From CAJXZP01 sp047610145 (GTDB lineage Bacteria > Bacteroidota > Bacteroidia > Flavobacteriales_G > Salibacteraceae): a stretch of DNA of 60,242 bases. A program made the position numbers and the translations under genes. Positions 8,862 to 17,530 of this stretch are shown one piece after another. The notes beneath the pieces were generated by a model, which saw only the letters and a list, made by a program, of their open reading frames with translations, made no database searches and was not told the DNA's origin. The stretch is taken from contig JBLFZF010000003.1 of the NCBI GenBank assembly GCA_047610145.1, positions 1 to 60,242 on the forward strand, read 5' to 3'. Positions within the stretch are counted from its first letter, which is position 1; the number at the start of each line of letters is the position of its first letter.

Positions 8862-8945
8862 GCCCAGGTGGTGGAATTGGTAGACACGTTGGACTTAAAA
8901 TCCAATGGACTTTGGTCCGTGCGGGTTCAAGTCCCGCCCCGGGTA
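8862..8945 (+). tRNA. tRNA-Leu (anticodon TAA)
   Basis: An 84-base class II tRNA with a long variable arm. Anticodon TAA lies at 8896-8898 between TTGGA and TCCAA; the T-loop is TTCAAGT. The acceptor stem GCCCAGG pairs with CCCGGGT, but its fifth pair is an A-C mismatch and its first is G-T. It is probably co-transcribed with tRNA-Gly, 26 bases upstream, and is followed by a strong terminator. Confidence 0.95.
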
Positions 8946-8947
8946 CT

Positions 8948-8982
8948 AAGCCTCTAAAACTTATGTTTTAGAGGCTTTTTTT
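8948..8982 (+). terminator. Terminator of the tRNA-Gly/tRNA-Leu unit
   Basis: An 11-bp stem GCCTCTAAAAC (8950-8960) with GTTTTAGAGGC (8965-8975), loop TTAT, then seven T. Confidence 0.92.
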
Positions 8983-9162
8983 ATGCCTTTTTTATAGGCT
9001 ATCATTACCCCGTAACTCAATAATTAATAATATTAACACTTGGTTTTTATATCTTCGACAAAAACTAAAGCGATTCCCTATAAAAAAAATTACTTTTACC
9101 AACTTCAAACTATATAAGTACATTCCACGTTATTTAGAATATCAATACAACAGATAAACAGC

Positions 9163-9435
9163 ATGTTCAAAAGCAAGAGTCAATTCAAATCATTTATAAT
9201 CATCCTTATCACGGGCTTGACTGTACTTGTAAGCTCTTGTAGAAACCCTGCTTATTACTCTTCAACACGTGTCTATAATGCTCGAGTGGAGCAGAATAAA
9301 AAGCTTAAAAAACGGGGCTATTCCAACCAGCAATACAAAAAGTCCAATTACAAGGCAAAAAAGTGGGGCCAAAAAAATAGCTTCAGAAAGAGACAACACA
9401 AAGGATCTTCGGCTAGTAAAAAAGGGAAAAAGTAA
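9163..9435 (+). CDS. Small, strongly basic lipoprotein, unknown function
   Basis: A 90-residue product with a signal peptide and a lipobox ending at Cys26 (LVSSC). The mature part of about 64 residues is rich in Lys, Arg, Asn and Gln and has a single acidic residue (Glu43). It is therefore a highly positive lipid-anchored peptide with no recognised domain. It might contact the cell wall, lipopolysaccharide or nucleic acid, but that is conjecture. It stops four bases before the end of the convergent kdtA gene. Confidence 0.6.
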   Translation: MFKSKSQFKSFIIILITGLTVLVSSCRNPAYYSSTRVYNARVEQNKKLKKRGYSNQQYKKSNYKAKKWGQKNSFRKRQHKGSSASKKGKK

Positions 9436-9439
9436 GGCT

Positions 9440-10675
9440 CTATTTTACGAGTATATTTAAGTGTTCAGAAATCATGGATGTTGCACCTTTTCCATTTTTA
9501 ATAAAGGCATGACAGTTTATTCTTAACTGATCTAATCTTTCTTCATTCTTAACAATGGGCATTAGTTTCTCTATTAGCTCAGATTCATTTCGAAACTCAA
9601 ATCCAATTTTTTGAGAAATAACGGCTTTACCTTCCCAAAATTTGAAATGGTTCGGACCGAAAAATACTGGACAACCAAAGACTAACGGCTCCAAAATATT
9701 ATGAATACCGTCCATAAACCCTCCTCCAATAATCGCCACATCTGCATATTTATACATTCTGGCTAAATGGCCGATGGTATCCACTATCAAAACTTGACTA
9801 TTCCGACCTTTCTCCATTGTAAATTCTGAATACAAAACACTGGCGACTTTTAACTCCTTCCGATATCTATCGATAACCTCTGCATCTATTTCATGAGGAG
9901 CTAAAATAACTCTCCATCCTTCGGGTAATTGAGAAATGACTTTTTTTGAAGCCTCAGTTTCGACTGCCCAAGCACTTCCGAAAATCAAAATTTTACAATT
10001 ACTCTTAAACACCTCCAAATCAGGCATCGTTTCACTTTTTTCGAATGTATCAAATACCCTGTCAAACCGGGTGTCACCACTTACCTTTACTTGCTTTATT
10101 TGATTACTTGTTAACAAAACTTTAGAGCTTTCCTCCTGTACAAAAAACACATTGACTGGTCTCAATTGTTCTAAAAACCAAGGTCCATACCATTTAAAAA
10201 AAACCTGTTGAGGTCTAAAGCTTGCTGAAATAAAAACTAATGGAATCGACCTTTGGTATAATCTTGACATATAGCCAAACCAAAATTCGTACTTCACAAA
10301 TACCGCTATTTCTGGATTAATAGCACCCAAGAACAGGCTAATATTTTTCTTGTTTTCAATAGGTAAATACAGCACCTTTTCAGCCAGGTAATAGTCATGA
10401 CGAACATCGTAACCAGAAGGAGAAAAAAAAGTTATGACCAATTTCCAATCGGGATTCTGCTTTTTGAATGCCTCCATAACCGGCTTACCCTGCTCAAACT
10501 CACCTAAAGAAGCAACATGAAACCAAATAACCCGACCATTAATTTTATTGTTACATAAAAAGTCCAGCGATTGCTTTCGACCATCTACCCATTTTTTAGC
10601 CTTATCATTAAATGGAGAAACAGATTTAACCATCCGAGAATAGGAGGCTGTGGCTAACTTGTATAAACTACGCAT
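9440..10675 (-). CDS. kdtA: 3-deoxy-D-manno-octulosonic acid (Kdo) transferase
   Basis: Adds Kdo from CMP-Kdo to lipid A at the inner membrane, starting the lipopolysaccharide core (GT30 family). It has the N-terminal GT30 signature HVASLGEFEQ (about 53-62, with the catalytic-base Glu), VKYEFWFGY, and the C-terminal donor-site motifs GGGFMDGIHNILEP and FGPNHFKF. The 411-residue length is normal. Its ATG overlaps the stop of the upstream outer-membrane protein gene by one base, so the two are probably translated together. Confidence 0.95.
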   Translation of the reverse strand: MRSLYKLATASYSRMVKSVSPFNDKAKKWVDGRKQSLDFLCNNKINGRVIWFHVASLGEFEQGKPVMEAFKKQNPDWKLVITFFSPSGYDVRHDYYLAEKVLYLPIENKKNISLFLGAINPEIAVFVKYEFWFGYMSRLYQRSIPLVFISASFRPQQVFFKWYGPWFLEQLRPVNVFFVQEESSKVLLTSNQIKQVKVSGDTRFDRVFDTFEKSETMPDLEVFKSNCKILIFGSAWAVETEASKKVISQLPEGWRVILAPHEIDAEVIDRYRKELKVASVLYSEFTMEKGRNSQVLIVDTIGHLARMYKYADVAIIGGGFMDGIHNILEPLVFGCPVFFGPNHFKFWEGKAVISQKIGFEFRNESELIEKLMPIVKNEERLDQLRINCHAFIKNGKGATSMISEHLNILVK

Positions 10676-11439
10676 TATCTGAAATAATATTCTTGGGGGG
10701 TTGGTTTATACAGAGGTAAAGAAAAACCTACCTTACACCCCCAAGTGTAATCTAATCGATTAGCGTCATCCTTAACCCCAGTATCATAGTTATATGAACG
10801 TTGGTTTTTAGTGAATCCTTGCGTAAATTCAAAGCCACCAAAAACATTAATTAACCTTCTATTACTTAACAATCTATACCCAATAAACTCGGTCAATAAT
10901 AACCCATTACTCATCCGGTCATAACCTTGATAATAACCATCTGAACTTAATAAAGGAACTTCATTAAATTTATCCTCAAATTTAATTCTATGTTGCACAA
11001 AACCAACGCCCCCCAAAATCATTACTCCAGAATTAGGATTTGCAGAAAGAAGATTAAGAATTTTCCCCACTTTAGATGAAACAGTAAATCCACGCTCCAC
11101 AAAGTATATTTCAGAGTATAATCCGTTACTTCCTAGAATTCCTCCCTTATCATCCCGAAAAGAATTCGTAAAATCCAATTCGGTTACATTATCACCGAAC
11201 ATGTAGTTCCAGTCTACTCCCCACAAGAGGTTATTTCTGGTTTTAAACAAAAAAGATACTCCTATTTCAGAATGATTTCCAAACCGTTCCGCCAAATCAC
11301 CTCCAGGAACCTTGTAGGCGTAAGAAAAATCAATAATTGGAGCGAAAACCGTAGAGTCCTTTATATTCACCTGCGCAATACTAGCAGACGAAAACACCAC
11401 CAAAAATAAAGGAAGACACAGACAATAACTTTTTATCAT
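10675..11439 (-). CDS. Predicted outer-membrane beta-barrel protein upstream of kdtA
   Basis: A signal peptide (about 1-22, ending SIAQ) is followed by alternating aromatic and polar strands typical of a small outer-membrane barrel, ending in a C-terminal Phe-Arg. No named family was recognised. It overlaps kdtA by one base, so it may share a transcript with lipopolysaccharide core synthesis. Linking its function to LPS would be inference from position only. Confidence 0.7.
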   Translation of the reverse strand: MIKSYCLCLPLFLVVFSSASIAQVNIKDSTVFAPIIDFSYAYKVPGGDLAERFGNHSEIGVSFLFKTRNNLLWGVDWNYMFGDNVTELDFTNSFRDDKGGILGSNGLYSEIYFVERGFTVSSKVGKILNLLSANPNSGVMILGGVGFVQHRIKFEDKFNEVPLLSSDGYYQGYDRMSNGLLLTEFIGYRLLSNRRLINVFGGFEFTQGFTKNQRSYNYDTGVKDDANRLDYTWGCKVGFSLPLYKPTPQEYYFR

Positions 11440-11558
11440 GTGGCGAATATATCTATTAATTAGGCACCTTCAAAAAATCCAATCTATTTCAAAAAAATAA
11501 ACCTCTACTCAAATTCAAATATTGCTTTTAAATCCTTTTATCACACTCCAGAGTACCG

Positions 11559-11566
11559 TAACTTTG
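11559..11566 (+). promoter_or_regulatory. -7 box upstream of ugd
   Basis: TAACTTTG, 47 bases before the ATG. A TTTT at 11536-11539 lies at a 19-base spacing but is a poor -33 element. Confidence 0.4.
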
Positions 11567-11613
11567 CTTTCTATTATTTGAAATAAAGATACTTAATAAT
11601 CAAAATACAAAAT

Positions 11614-12951
11614 ATGAATATTGCTGTTGTTGGTACAGGTTACGTAGGCTTAGTTACCGGTACTTGTTTAGCTGAAAGTGGTGCGAATGTTACGTGCGTG
11701 GACATTGATGTGGAGAAAGTGAGTAAAATGAAGTCGGGTATAGTACCTATCTATGAACCGCACTTGGATGTACTTTTCGAACGAAATATTAAACAAGGGC
11801 GACTTCATTTCACAACCGACCTAGCGAGTGCAATTTCTGACTCTACCATAATATTTTTGGCTCTACCAACCCCTCCAGGTGAAGATGGTAGCGCGGACCT
11901 CTCCTATATTTTAGGGGTAGCTAATGATTTAGGAAACTTAATTACCGATTATAAAGTAGTTATCGATAAAAGCACTGTTCCTGTGGGAACTGCAGATAAG
12001 GTAACCGCTGCTTTAAACAAAACGTTAAATGCCAGATTTACCAATGGGACTAATAAACCCGAATTTGACGTTGTTTCAAATCCAGAATTTTTAAGAGAAG
12101 GTTTTGCCGTAGATGACTTTATGAAACCCGACAGAATTGTTATTGGTTCATCATCAGAAAGAGCAAACAAATTATTGGAAAAAATGTACGGTCCTTTTGT
12201 AAGACAAGGAAATCCGGTAATTTTCATGGATGAAAAATCTGCTGAACTTACAAAATATGCAGCTAATTCATTCTTAGCAACAAAAATTTCGTTTATGAAC
12301 GAAATTGCTAACTTATGTGAATTAGTAGGCGCAAACGTGGATGATGTAAGACGAGGTATTGGAACAGATACTCGTATAGGGAATCGTTTCTTATTCCCCG
12401 GAATTGGTTATGGCGGAAGTTGCTTCCCAAAAGATGTACAAGCTTTAGCTAAATCTTCCAATGAAGTGAAATACGACTTTAAGATTCTCGAGGCAGTAAT
12501 GGATGTAAACCGCACACAAAAGACCGTCATTGTACCAAAAATTAAAGACTATTATTCAAATAATTTAAAAGGAAAAAAATTCGCAGTTTGGGGATTAGCA
12601 TTTAAACCTGATACGGATGACATTAGAGAGGCACCATCTTTATATATAATCGATGAGTTACTTGCAGCCGGAGCTGAAATAACAGCTTTTGACCCAGAAG
12701 CCATGGATAATGTAAAGAAACTAATTGGAGATAAAATTAGCTATACTACAAACGAATATGACGCCTTAGCAGGTGCAGATGCACTATTAATATTTACGGA
12801 ATGGCAAATTTTCAGAAATCCAAACTTTGATAAAGTTAGTAATTTATTAAATGAAAAAGTGATTTTTGATGGAAGGAACTTATATGATTTAGCATCCATG
12901 CGTGAATTGGGTTATTTCTATAGTTCCATAGGTAGAGAAGAAATAAAATAA
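11614..12951 (+). CDS. ugd: UDP-glucose 6-dehydrogenase
   Basis: Oxidises UDP-glucose to UDP-glucuronate with two NAD+. The Rossmann motif GTGYVG is at 7-12, IYEPHLD matches the substrate region, and the catalytic Cys270 lies in GYGGSCFPKD. The 445-residue length is normal. The next gene starts six bases after the stop and uses the product, so the pair forms an operon for UDP-xylose synthesis, used for surface polysaccharide. Confidence 0.95.
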   Translation: MNIAVVGTGYVGLVTGTCLAESGANVTCVDIDVEKVSKMKSGIVPIYEPHLDVLFERNIKQGRLHFTTDLASAISDSTIIFLALPTPPGEDGSADLSYILGVANDLGNLITDYKVVIDKSTVPVGTADKVTAALNKTLNARFTNGTNKPEFDVVSNPEFLREGFAVDDFMKPDRIVIGSSSERANKLLEKMYGPFVRQGNPVIFMDEKSAELTKYAANSFLATKISFMNEIANLCELVGANVDDVRRGIGTDTRIGNRFLFPGIGYGGSCFPKDVQALAKSSNEVKYDFKILEAVMDVNRTQKTVIVPKIKDYYSNNLKGKKFAVWGLAFKPDTDDIREAPSLYIIDELLAAGAEITAFDPEAMDNVKKLIGDKISYTTNEYDALAGADALLIFTEWQIFRNPNFDKVSNLLNEKVIFDGRNLYDLASMRELGYFYSSIGREEIK

Positions 12952-12957
12952 GCGTTT

Positions 12958-13944
12958 ATGAAAACAGTACTTATAACAGGTGCCGCTGGTTTTTTAGGTT
13001 CACATCTTTGCGATCGTTTCTTAAAAGAAGGTCATAGAGTTATTGGAATGGATAATTTAATCACGGGTGATTTAAAAAATATAGAACATCTATATAATGA
13101 TCCATATTTTGAATTTATCAATCATGATGTTTCCAAGTTTGTGCATATACCGGGTGAATTAGATTATATCTTACACTTTGCTTCACCAGCATCTCCAATT
13201 GATTATTTAAAAATACCTATTCAAACTCTAAAGGTAGGTTCTTATGGAACCCATAATCTATTAGGCTTAGCGAAGTCAAAAAATGCAAGAATACTCATTG
13301 CTTCAACTTCTGAAGTATATGGAGACCCAAAAGTTCATCCTCAAGTAGAGTCTTATTATGGACATGTAAACCCAATTGGGCCAAGAGGCGTATATGACGA
13401 AGCGAAAAGGTATATGGAAGCCGCTACAATGGCCTATCATACGTATCACAATGTAGATACTCGAATCATTAGGATTTTCAACACCTACGGACCACGAATG
13501 CGCTTAAATGACGGCAGAGTTTTGCCTGCTTTTATCGGTCAAGCTTTACGGGGAGAAGACCTCACAATTTTTGGAGACGGAAGTCAAACCAGATCTTTTT
13601 GCTATGTGGATGATTTAATAGAAGGTATCTACAGGTTACTGCATGCAGATACCCATCACCCCGTAAACGTTGGTAACCCTTCTGAAATTACAATATCTCA
13701 ATTTGCGGAAGAAATCATCAAACTGACAGGCACCACACAGAAGGTGATTTATAAGGATCTACCTCAAGATGACCCAATGCAACGCCAACCGGATATTACA
13801 CGGGCTAAAGAACTTTTAGGATGGTCTCCTAAGGTAGATCGAGCTGAAGGGCTAAAGATCACTTACGATTACTTTAAATCTCTTTCTGAGGAAGAGTTAA
13901 GAAAAACAGAACACAATAACTTTGAAGGATTTATTAGAAAGTAA
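12958..13944 (+). CDS. uxs: UDP-glucuronate decarboxylase (UDP-xylose synthase)
   Basis: Extended SDR that turns UDP-glucuronate into UDP-xylose. The NAD site is GAAGFLG (8-14). The active pair Y146/K150 lies in NPIGPRGVYDEAKR, a sequence typical of UXS rather than of dTDP-glucose dehydratase. RIFNTYGPRM and GDGSQTRSF are also family-typical. The 328-residue length is close to that of soluble UXS enzymes. It directly follows ugd, which supplies its substrate. Confidence 0.93.
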   Translation: MKTVLITGAAGFLGSHLCDRFLKEGHRVIGMDNLITGDLKNIEHLYNDPYFEFINHDVSKFVHIPGELDYILHFASPASPIDYLKIPIQTLKVGSYGTHNLLGLAKSKNARILIASTSEVYGDPKVHPQVESYYGHVNPIGPRGVYDEAKRYMEAATMAYHTYHNVDTRIIRIFNTYGPRMRLNDGRVLPAFIGQALRGEDLTIFGDGSQTRSFCYVDDLIEGIYRLLHADTHHPVNVGNPSEITISQFAEEIIKLTGTTQKVIYKDLPQDDPMQRQPDITRAKELLGWSPKVDRAEGLKITYDYFKSLSEEELRKTEHNNFEGFIRK

Positions 13945-13971
13945 TTTACTGGAGAAGGAATGGTTAAAAAG

Positions 13972-14006
13972 AAAAGGCAGTAAATTTAGATTTACTGCCT
14001 TTTCTT
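13972..14006 (+). terminator. Terminator of the ugd-uxs operon
   Basis: A perfect 14-bp stem (13972-13985 with 13990-14003), loop TTAG, then T-rich sequence. Confidence 0.9.
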
Positions 14007-14045
14007 TTGCTTTAGAAATTAATGAATTTAAAACAAGTCAAAAAA

Positions 14046-14073
14046 AAAGGGGTGAAAAAAATTTCACCCCTTT
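14046..14073 (-). terminator. Terminator of the gld operon
   Basis: A perfect 12-bp stem AAAGGGGTGAAA/TTTCACCCCTTT around a 4-base loop. On the minus strand it is followed by a T run (the A run at 14041-14048), placing it 20 bases after the gldN stop. Confidence 0.88.
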
Positions 14074-14092
14074 ATATAATCTATGTTTTCAT

Positions 14093-14959
14093 TTAGAAAC
14101 TCCACATATCATGCTCTCTATTAAAAATTTCCTCTTCTATTTTCTCTGCTTCTAATAAAGCGTCCATAGGTGTTTTATAGCGGTCAATTGCACGATCATA
14201 AACGTTACTTTCCTTTACAATTCTACTACTAAATTTACGCTTCCAAAATAGCTCCTCATAAGTTAAACGATCCACATCGTTATGAGCATTATATACTTCG
14301 GCTTCCGCGAATACGAACCTTGCTTCCGGAAAATAAATCCAGAAGGCCTCCCGCATTGATCCATCATCCGCAATTTTATCAGGAATCATAGGGGCGATAC
14401 CCAAAATTCTAGTTTCCATCAACGACCGTTGCTTATCAAAAAACACTTCTTCCTTAATTTTAAACCGCGTAACTTCATCTAAACCAATTTCATTTAAAGC
14501 GTCTTTATACTCCTCTTCATCATACTCATTCATAACAGTAATCTGAGTGGTGTAAGACATTGTCTTTAGTGCCTCTTCCGCAGTAAATGCTAATTTAAAA
14601 CCATCATCCGGTTGACCAGTTGCGGAGTCATATGGAGAATAAGCTGTTATTCTTTCTAATTGAATAGCATCCAAGATTGTTTGCATGAAATTTTTTCGTC
14701 CCTGAGTAGGTTTGAGAGGGAAATAAAAACTATGATTTACTTTCTCTCGCATATCCACCACACGCCAAACACGCTGCAACCACATAATGTCTGCTTCTCT
14801 TAGCTGAACATAGGGAACAGGGCGTTTATGTGGAGTATCTACAGATTTCGAGTAAACACCATCTAATGGCGACTCTTGTCCAGGGTCTAATACCTGTCCA
14901 AATGAACTCAATCCTAATACCACAAAAGCAGTAAGAATAGTAAACCTTAGTAATTTCAT
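14093..14959 (-). CDS. gldN: Gliding motility / T9SS protein GldN
   Basis: Periplasmic partner of GldK; the two form the outer-membrane-associated ring of the type IX secretion system (PorN in Porphyromonas). The signal peptide is about residues 1-21 (SSFG-Q). The ADIMWLQRVWRVVDMREKVN segment is a typical early GldN region, and the C-terminal part has WIYFPEARFVFA. The 288-residue length fits. It is the last gene of the porP-gldK-gldL-gldM-gldN block and starts seven bases after gldM. Confidence 0.95.
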   Translation of the reverse strand: MKLLRFTILTAFVVLGLSSFGQVLDPGQESPLDGVYSKSVDTPHKRPVPYVQLREADIMWLQRVWRVVDMREKVNHSFYFPLKPTQGRKNFMQTILDAIQLERITAYSPYDSATGQPDDGFKLAFTAEEALKTMSYTTQITVMNEYDEEEYKDALNEIGLDEVTRFKIKEEVFFDKQRSLMETRILGIAPMIPDKIADDGSMREAFWIYFPEARFVFAEAEVYNAHNDVDRLTYEELFWKRKFSSRIVKESNVYDRAIDRYKTPMDALLEAEKIEEEIFNREHDMWSF

Positions 14960-14966
14960 AAAACGT

Positions 14967-16625
14967 TTATTTAATAGTTACAATAATATTCCCCTTAATA
15001 CCTCTAGCGGGTTGTCCTCCAGTACTAGTTTTAATACCATCAACAATAATTACATCTCCCTTTCTTAAGTTCTTAAGGGCAGTTTTCATTTGTGGGGTAA
15101 CTTTACTCGATTTACCACGGAACGAAATATACTTACCTTTAACAGGAACCTTCATTGTAAAAGCGGTGACATTAACTTTTAATGATTCATCATTTAACAA
15201 AAAGTTTTCAAGTTTTGCTGTGACTTTAGGTGATGCCAAAATTTGAGCTTTAGTTGTAGCTCCTGAACCTGCAATTGTAGCAAATTTAGGAGTAGCCGGT
15301 GGAATTGGCTCGACTCTAAACTTTCTTGGCTCTCCAATTTTAACTTTTGACCCATCTGGCTTTGTACCAAATACGGTCACCACACATTCTCTACCTTGTC
15401 CTGGCTTTACAATGTAAGCACCACCAGATCCCGTTTTAGTTGCATTAGATATTTGAATATCCACATTATTGTTCGCAAAACCTGCGGCAGAAACTTCCAC
15501 ATCATTTTTAGCTCCTCTGTAAAAAACATTCATTTTGGTTGGTGATACAACTGCAGAAGCTTTAGCGGCAATAAAAGTATGCTCAAATGGATGAAACTCC
15601 CATTCATCTGTACCTGCTTTACGAATTTTCATTATACCACCCCAAGTGATTTCACCTTCACTAGTTGGTTTATAACCATAGGTAGCCACACCATCTTTTA
15701 TGGTGATTCGGTCTTCCCCTACAGGGTTAGTTACCGCCCATTGGTCTCTTGATTTACCTGCAGTATCTAAAGCACTCCCAACATCCATTTTCGGATTTTG
15801 AGTTGTAGAATAAGCGGCAACAATAACATCTGCCTTAAAAGAATCACCCAAAATAACATAGTTACTTTTAGGAATAACTTTCACAGCTACTTCATCAAAA
15901 TCAAATTCAGCCGCAGTAATATGCTTCATCAAAACAGCCAATACTTCCGACTCTCTGTTTTTAATCATGTTTTGAAACATGGTAATATCAGTAACGACAG
16001 CTGCTAAAGGTGCATGATAAAAATGCGCAATGTGCCATTCTTCAATGTCACCATCATTATTCACACCATCTTCGTAGGTGAATTTGATATTAATAGAAGA
16101 TTTATCCTCATTAGGAATTTGAGCCATCACTTTGGTTTCCCATTCCGTGATTTTTGCTTTCATTTCGTTCATACTCCACTCTCCATCTTTTGGATTGTGA
16201 GGTTCTGAACCTAAAAGGATAGTTTGTGGACTATCAATATCACCTAAAGCTTCAGCCGTGTCTAAGGTTACCCATTCGTCACCATCCGCTAAATCTTCAG
16301 GAGAATATCCCTCTACGCTAATAATAATATGTTTCTTTAATGCCACGAAGTAATCATCCATTTCTTTGGATGCAGCTGTAACAGCTTTAGCTTTTTTTAA
16401 CCAAGGTCCAACCTTGGCCGCATTAATAGTATTCTGTTTGTTAAACTCCGCCATTGTAGCTTCATTTTTTCCAGAAAAGACTTGATTGGTTTCAATCATG
16501 GCACCATTAATTACCACAAACGAATTCAATACCGACTTTGTTACGTTCATTGCCAAAAGTGCAAGAAGAACTAGGTACATCATACCAATCATCTTGTCTC
16601 TTGGGCTTTGCTTTCCTCCAGCCAT
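14967..16625 (-). CDS. gldM: Gliding motility / T9SS motor protein GldM
   Basis: Inner-membrane protein with one N-terminal helix (about residues 11-35, MIGMMYLVLLALLAMNVTKS) and a long periplasmic stalk of several beta domains that reaches the GldK-GldN ring. With GldL it forms the proton-driven motor of T9SS and gliding. The opening MAGGKQSPRDKMIGMMYLVL is a family hallmark. The 552-residue length is slightly above that of F. johnsoniae GldM. It lies 39 bases after gldL. Confidence 0.96.
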   Translation of the reverse strand: MAGGKQSPRDKMIGMMYLVLLALLAMNVTKSVLNSFVVINGAMIETNQVFSGKNEATMAEFNKQNTINAAKVGPWLKKAKAVTAASKEMDDYFVALKKHIIISVEGYSPEDLADGDEWVTLDTAEALGDIDSPQTILLGSEPHNPKDGEWSMNEMKAKITEWETKVMAQIPNEDKSSINIKFTYEDGVNNDGDIEEWHIAHFYHAPLAAVVTDITMFQNMIKNRESEVLAVLMKHITAAEFDFDEVAVKVIPKSNYVILGDSFKADVIVAAYSTTQNPKMDVGSALDTAGKSRDQWAVTNPVGEDRITIKDGVATYGYKPTSEGEITWGGIMKIRKAGTDEWEFHPFEHTFIAAKASAVVSPTKMNVFYRGAKNDVEVSAAGFANNNVDIQISNATKTGSGGAYIVKPGQGRECVVTVFGTKPDGSKVKIGEPRKFRVEPIPPATPKFATIAGSGATTKAQILASPKVTAKLENFLLNDESLKVNVTAFTMKVPVKGKYISFRGKSSKVTPQMKTALKNLRKGDVIIVDGIKTSTGGQPARGIKGNIIVTIK

Positions 16626-16664
16626 AGTTTATTCTTTTTTAAACTTTTATAATAATGGGTGAAA

Positions 16665-17480
16665 TTATGAACGATTAACGTTCATTGCAGAAAGCATGTT
16701 TCCGTACACAGTATTCAACGATTCTAAATTCGTAGACAACTCTGCTATATTTTCTTTATATCGTTTAGTATCTTCTACAGAATCATTCAAGTTTTCAACT
16801 AATTGCTGCATGTTGTTAAACATCTCGGATGACACTTTATTCGAATTCGTTGTTTGCTCTAACTGCATTTCATATACACCGTTCAAGGCAGATAAATTCT
16901 CAGACACCTTCCTCAAGTTGTCCGCGTAAGTAGCACCGTCTTCATTTGAAACAGATAACCCAGTCAAAGCTTCAGTTGCATTATGGTACGAATCAGATAA
17001 TTCGTTTACATTTTTTGCGGCTCCTTCTAAGCTATCTACAAAAGTATTTGTAGATGCAGAAGCATCCCCTAGATTATTCATGTTACCCGCAGTTTCCGCA
17101 AGGTTTCTCATTCCTGCTCCAAGACTTTCAATTAAATCAGGCCCAATTTTAGCCTCTTCTAGCATAGAGTCAAGTTCTTGAGTAGCAGAACCGCCCCCTC
17201 CACCTTGAACACCACGTGGATCTCCACTGTAATCTTCAGCTAACTCAGGATAAACTAAAGACCAATCTGGATCTTCATGCATTGGATCAAAGGCAGATAA
17301 AAAGAAAATAATTGCTTCTGTTCCTAACCCTAGAACCAACATAGGTCCCGACCCAGGGTAGTGTTGAAGTTTGAATAGCGCACCAATAATTACAATTGCT
17401 GCTCCCCATCCGTATACATACTTCATGAAATTTTTCCAACTCTTACTCCCTGGTTTAAATCCTGTAATTTCCTTGCTCAT
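16665..17480 (-). CDS. gldL: Gliding motility / T9SS motor protein GldL
   Basis: Inner-membrane stator of the T9SS motor. Two N-terminal transmembrane helices (about 22-38 and 45-64) carry the charged residues K37 and E55. The Glu is in the position of the membrane Glu known to matter for proton-driven rotation in GldL. A long cytoplasmic coiled-coil-like tail rich in Asn, Ser and Glu follows (about 100-271). The family motif KLQHYPGSGPML is present. It works with GldM, the next gene. Confidence 0.95.
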   Translation of the reverse strand: MSKEITGFKPGSKSWKNFMKYVYGWGAAIVIIGALFKLQHYPGSGPMLVLGLGTEAIIFFLSAFDPMHEDPDWSLVYPELAEDYSGDPRGVQGGGGGSATQELDSMLEEAKIGPDLIESLGAGMRNLAETAGNMNNLGDASASTNTFVDSLEGAAKNVNELSDSYHNATEALTGLSVSNEDGATYADNLRKVSENLSALNGVYEMQLEQTTNSNKVSSEMFNNMQQLVENLNDSVEDTKRYKENIAELSTNLESLNTVYGNMLSAMNVNRS

Positions 17481-17530
17481 AGTCTAAAGAATTTGTGTAA
17501 TATTTTTATATTTTATGGATAATTTACTTT

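Noticed and set aside
13922..14155. 77-codon plus-strand frame after uxs
   Set aside because: It runs through two terminator hairpins and into the antisense end of gldN.
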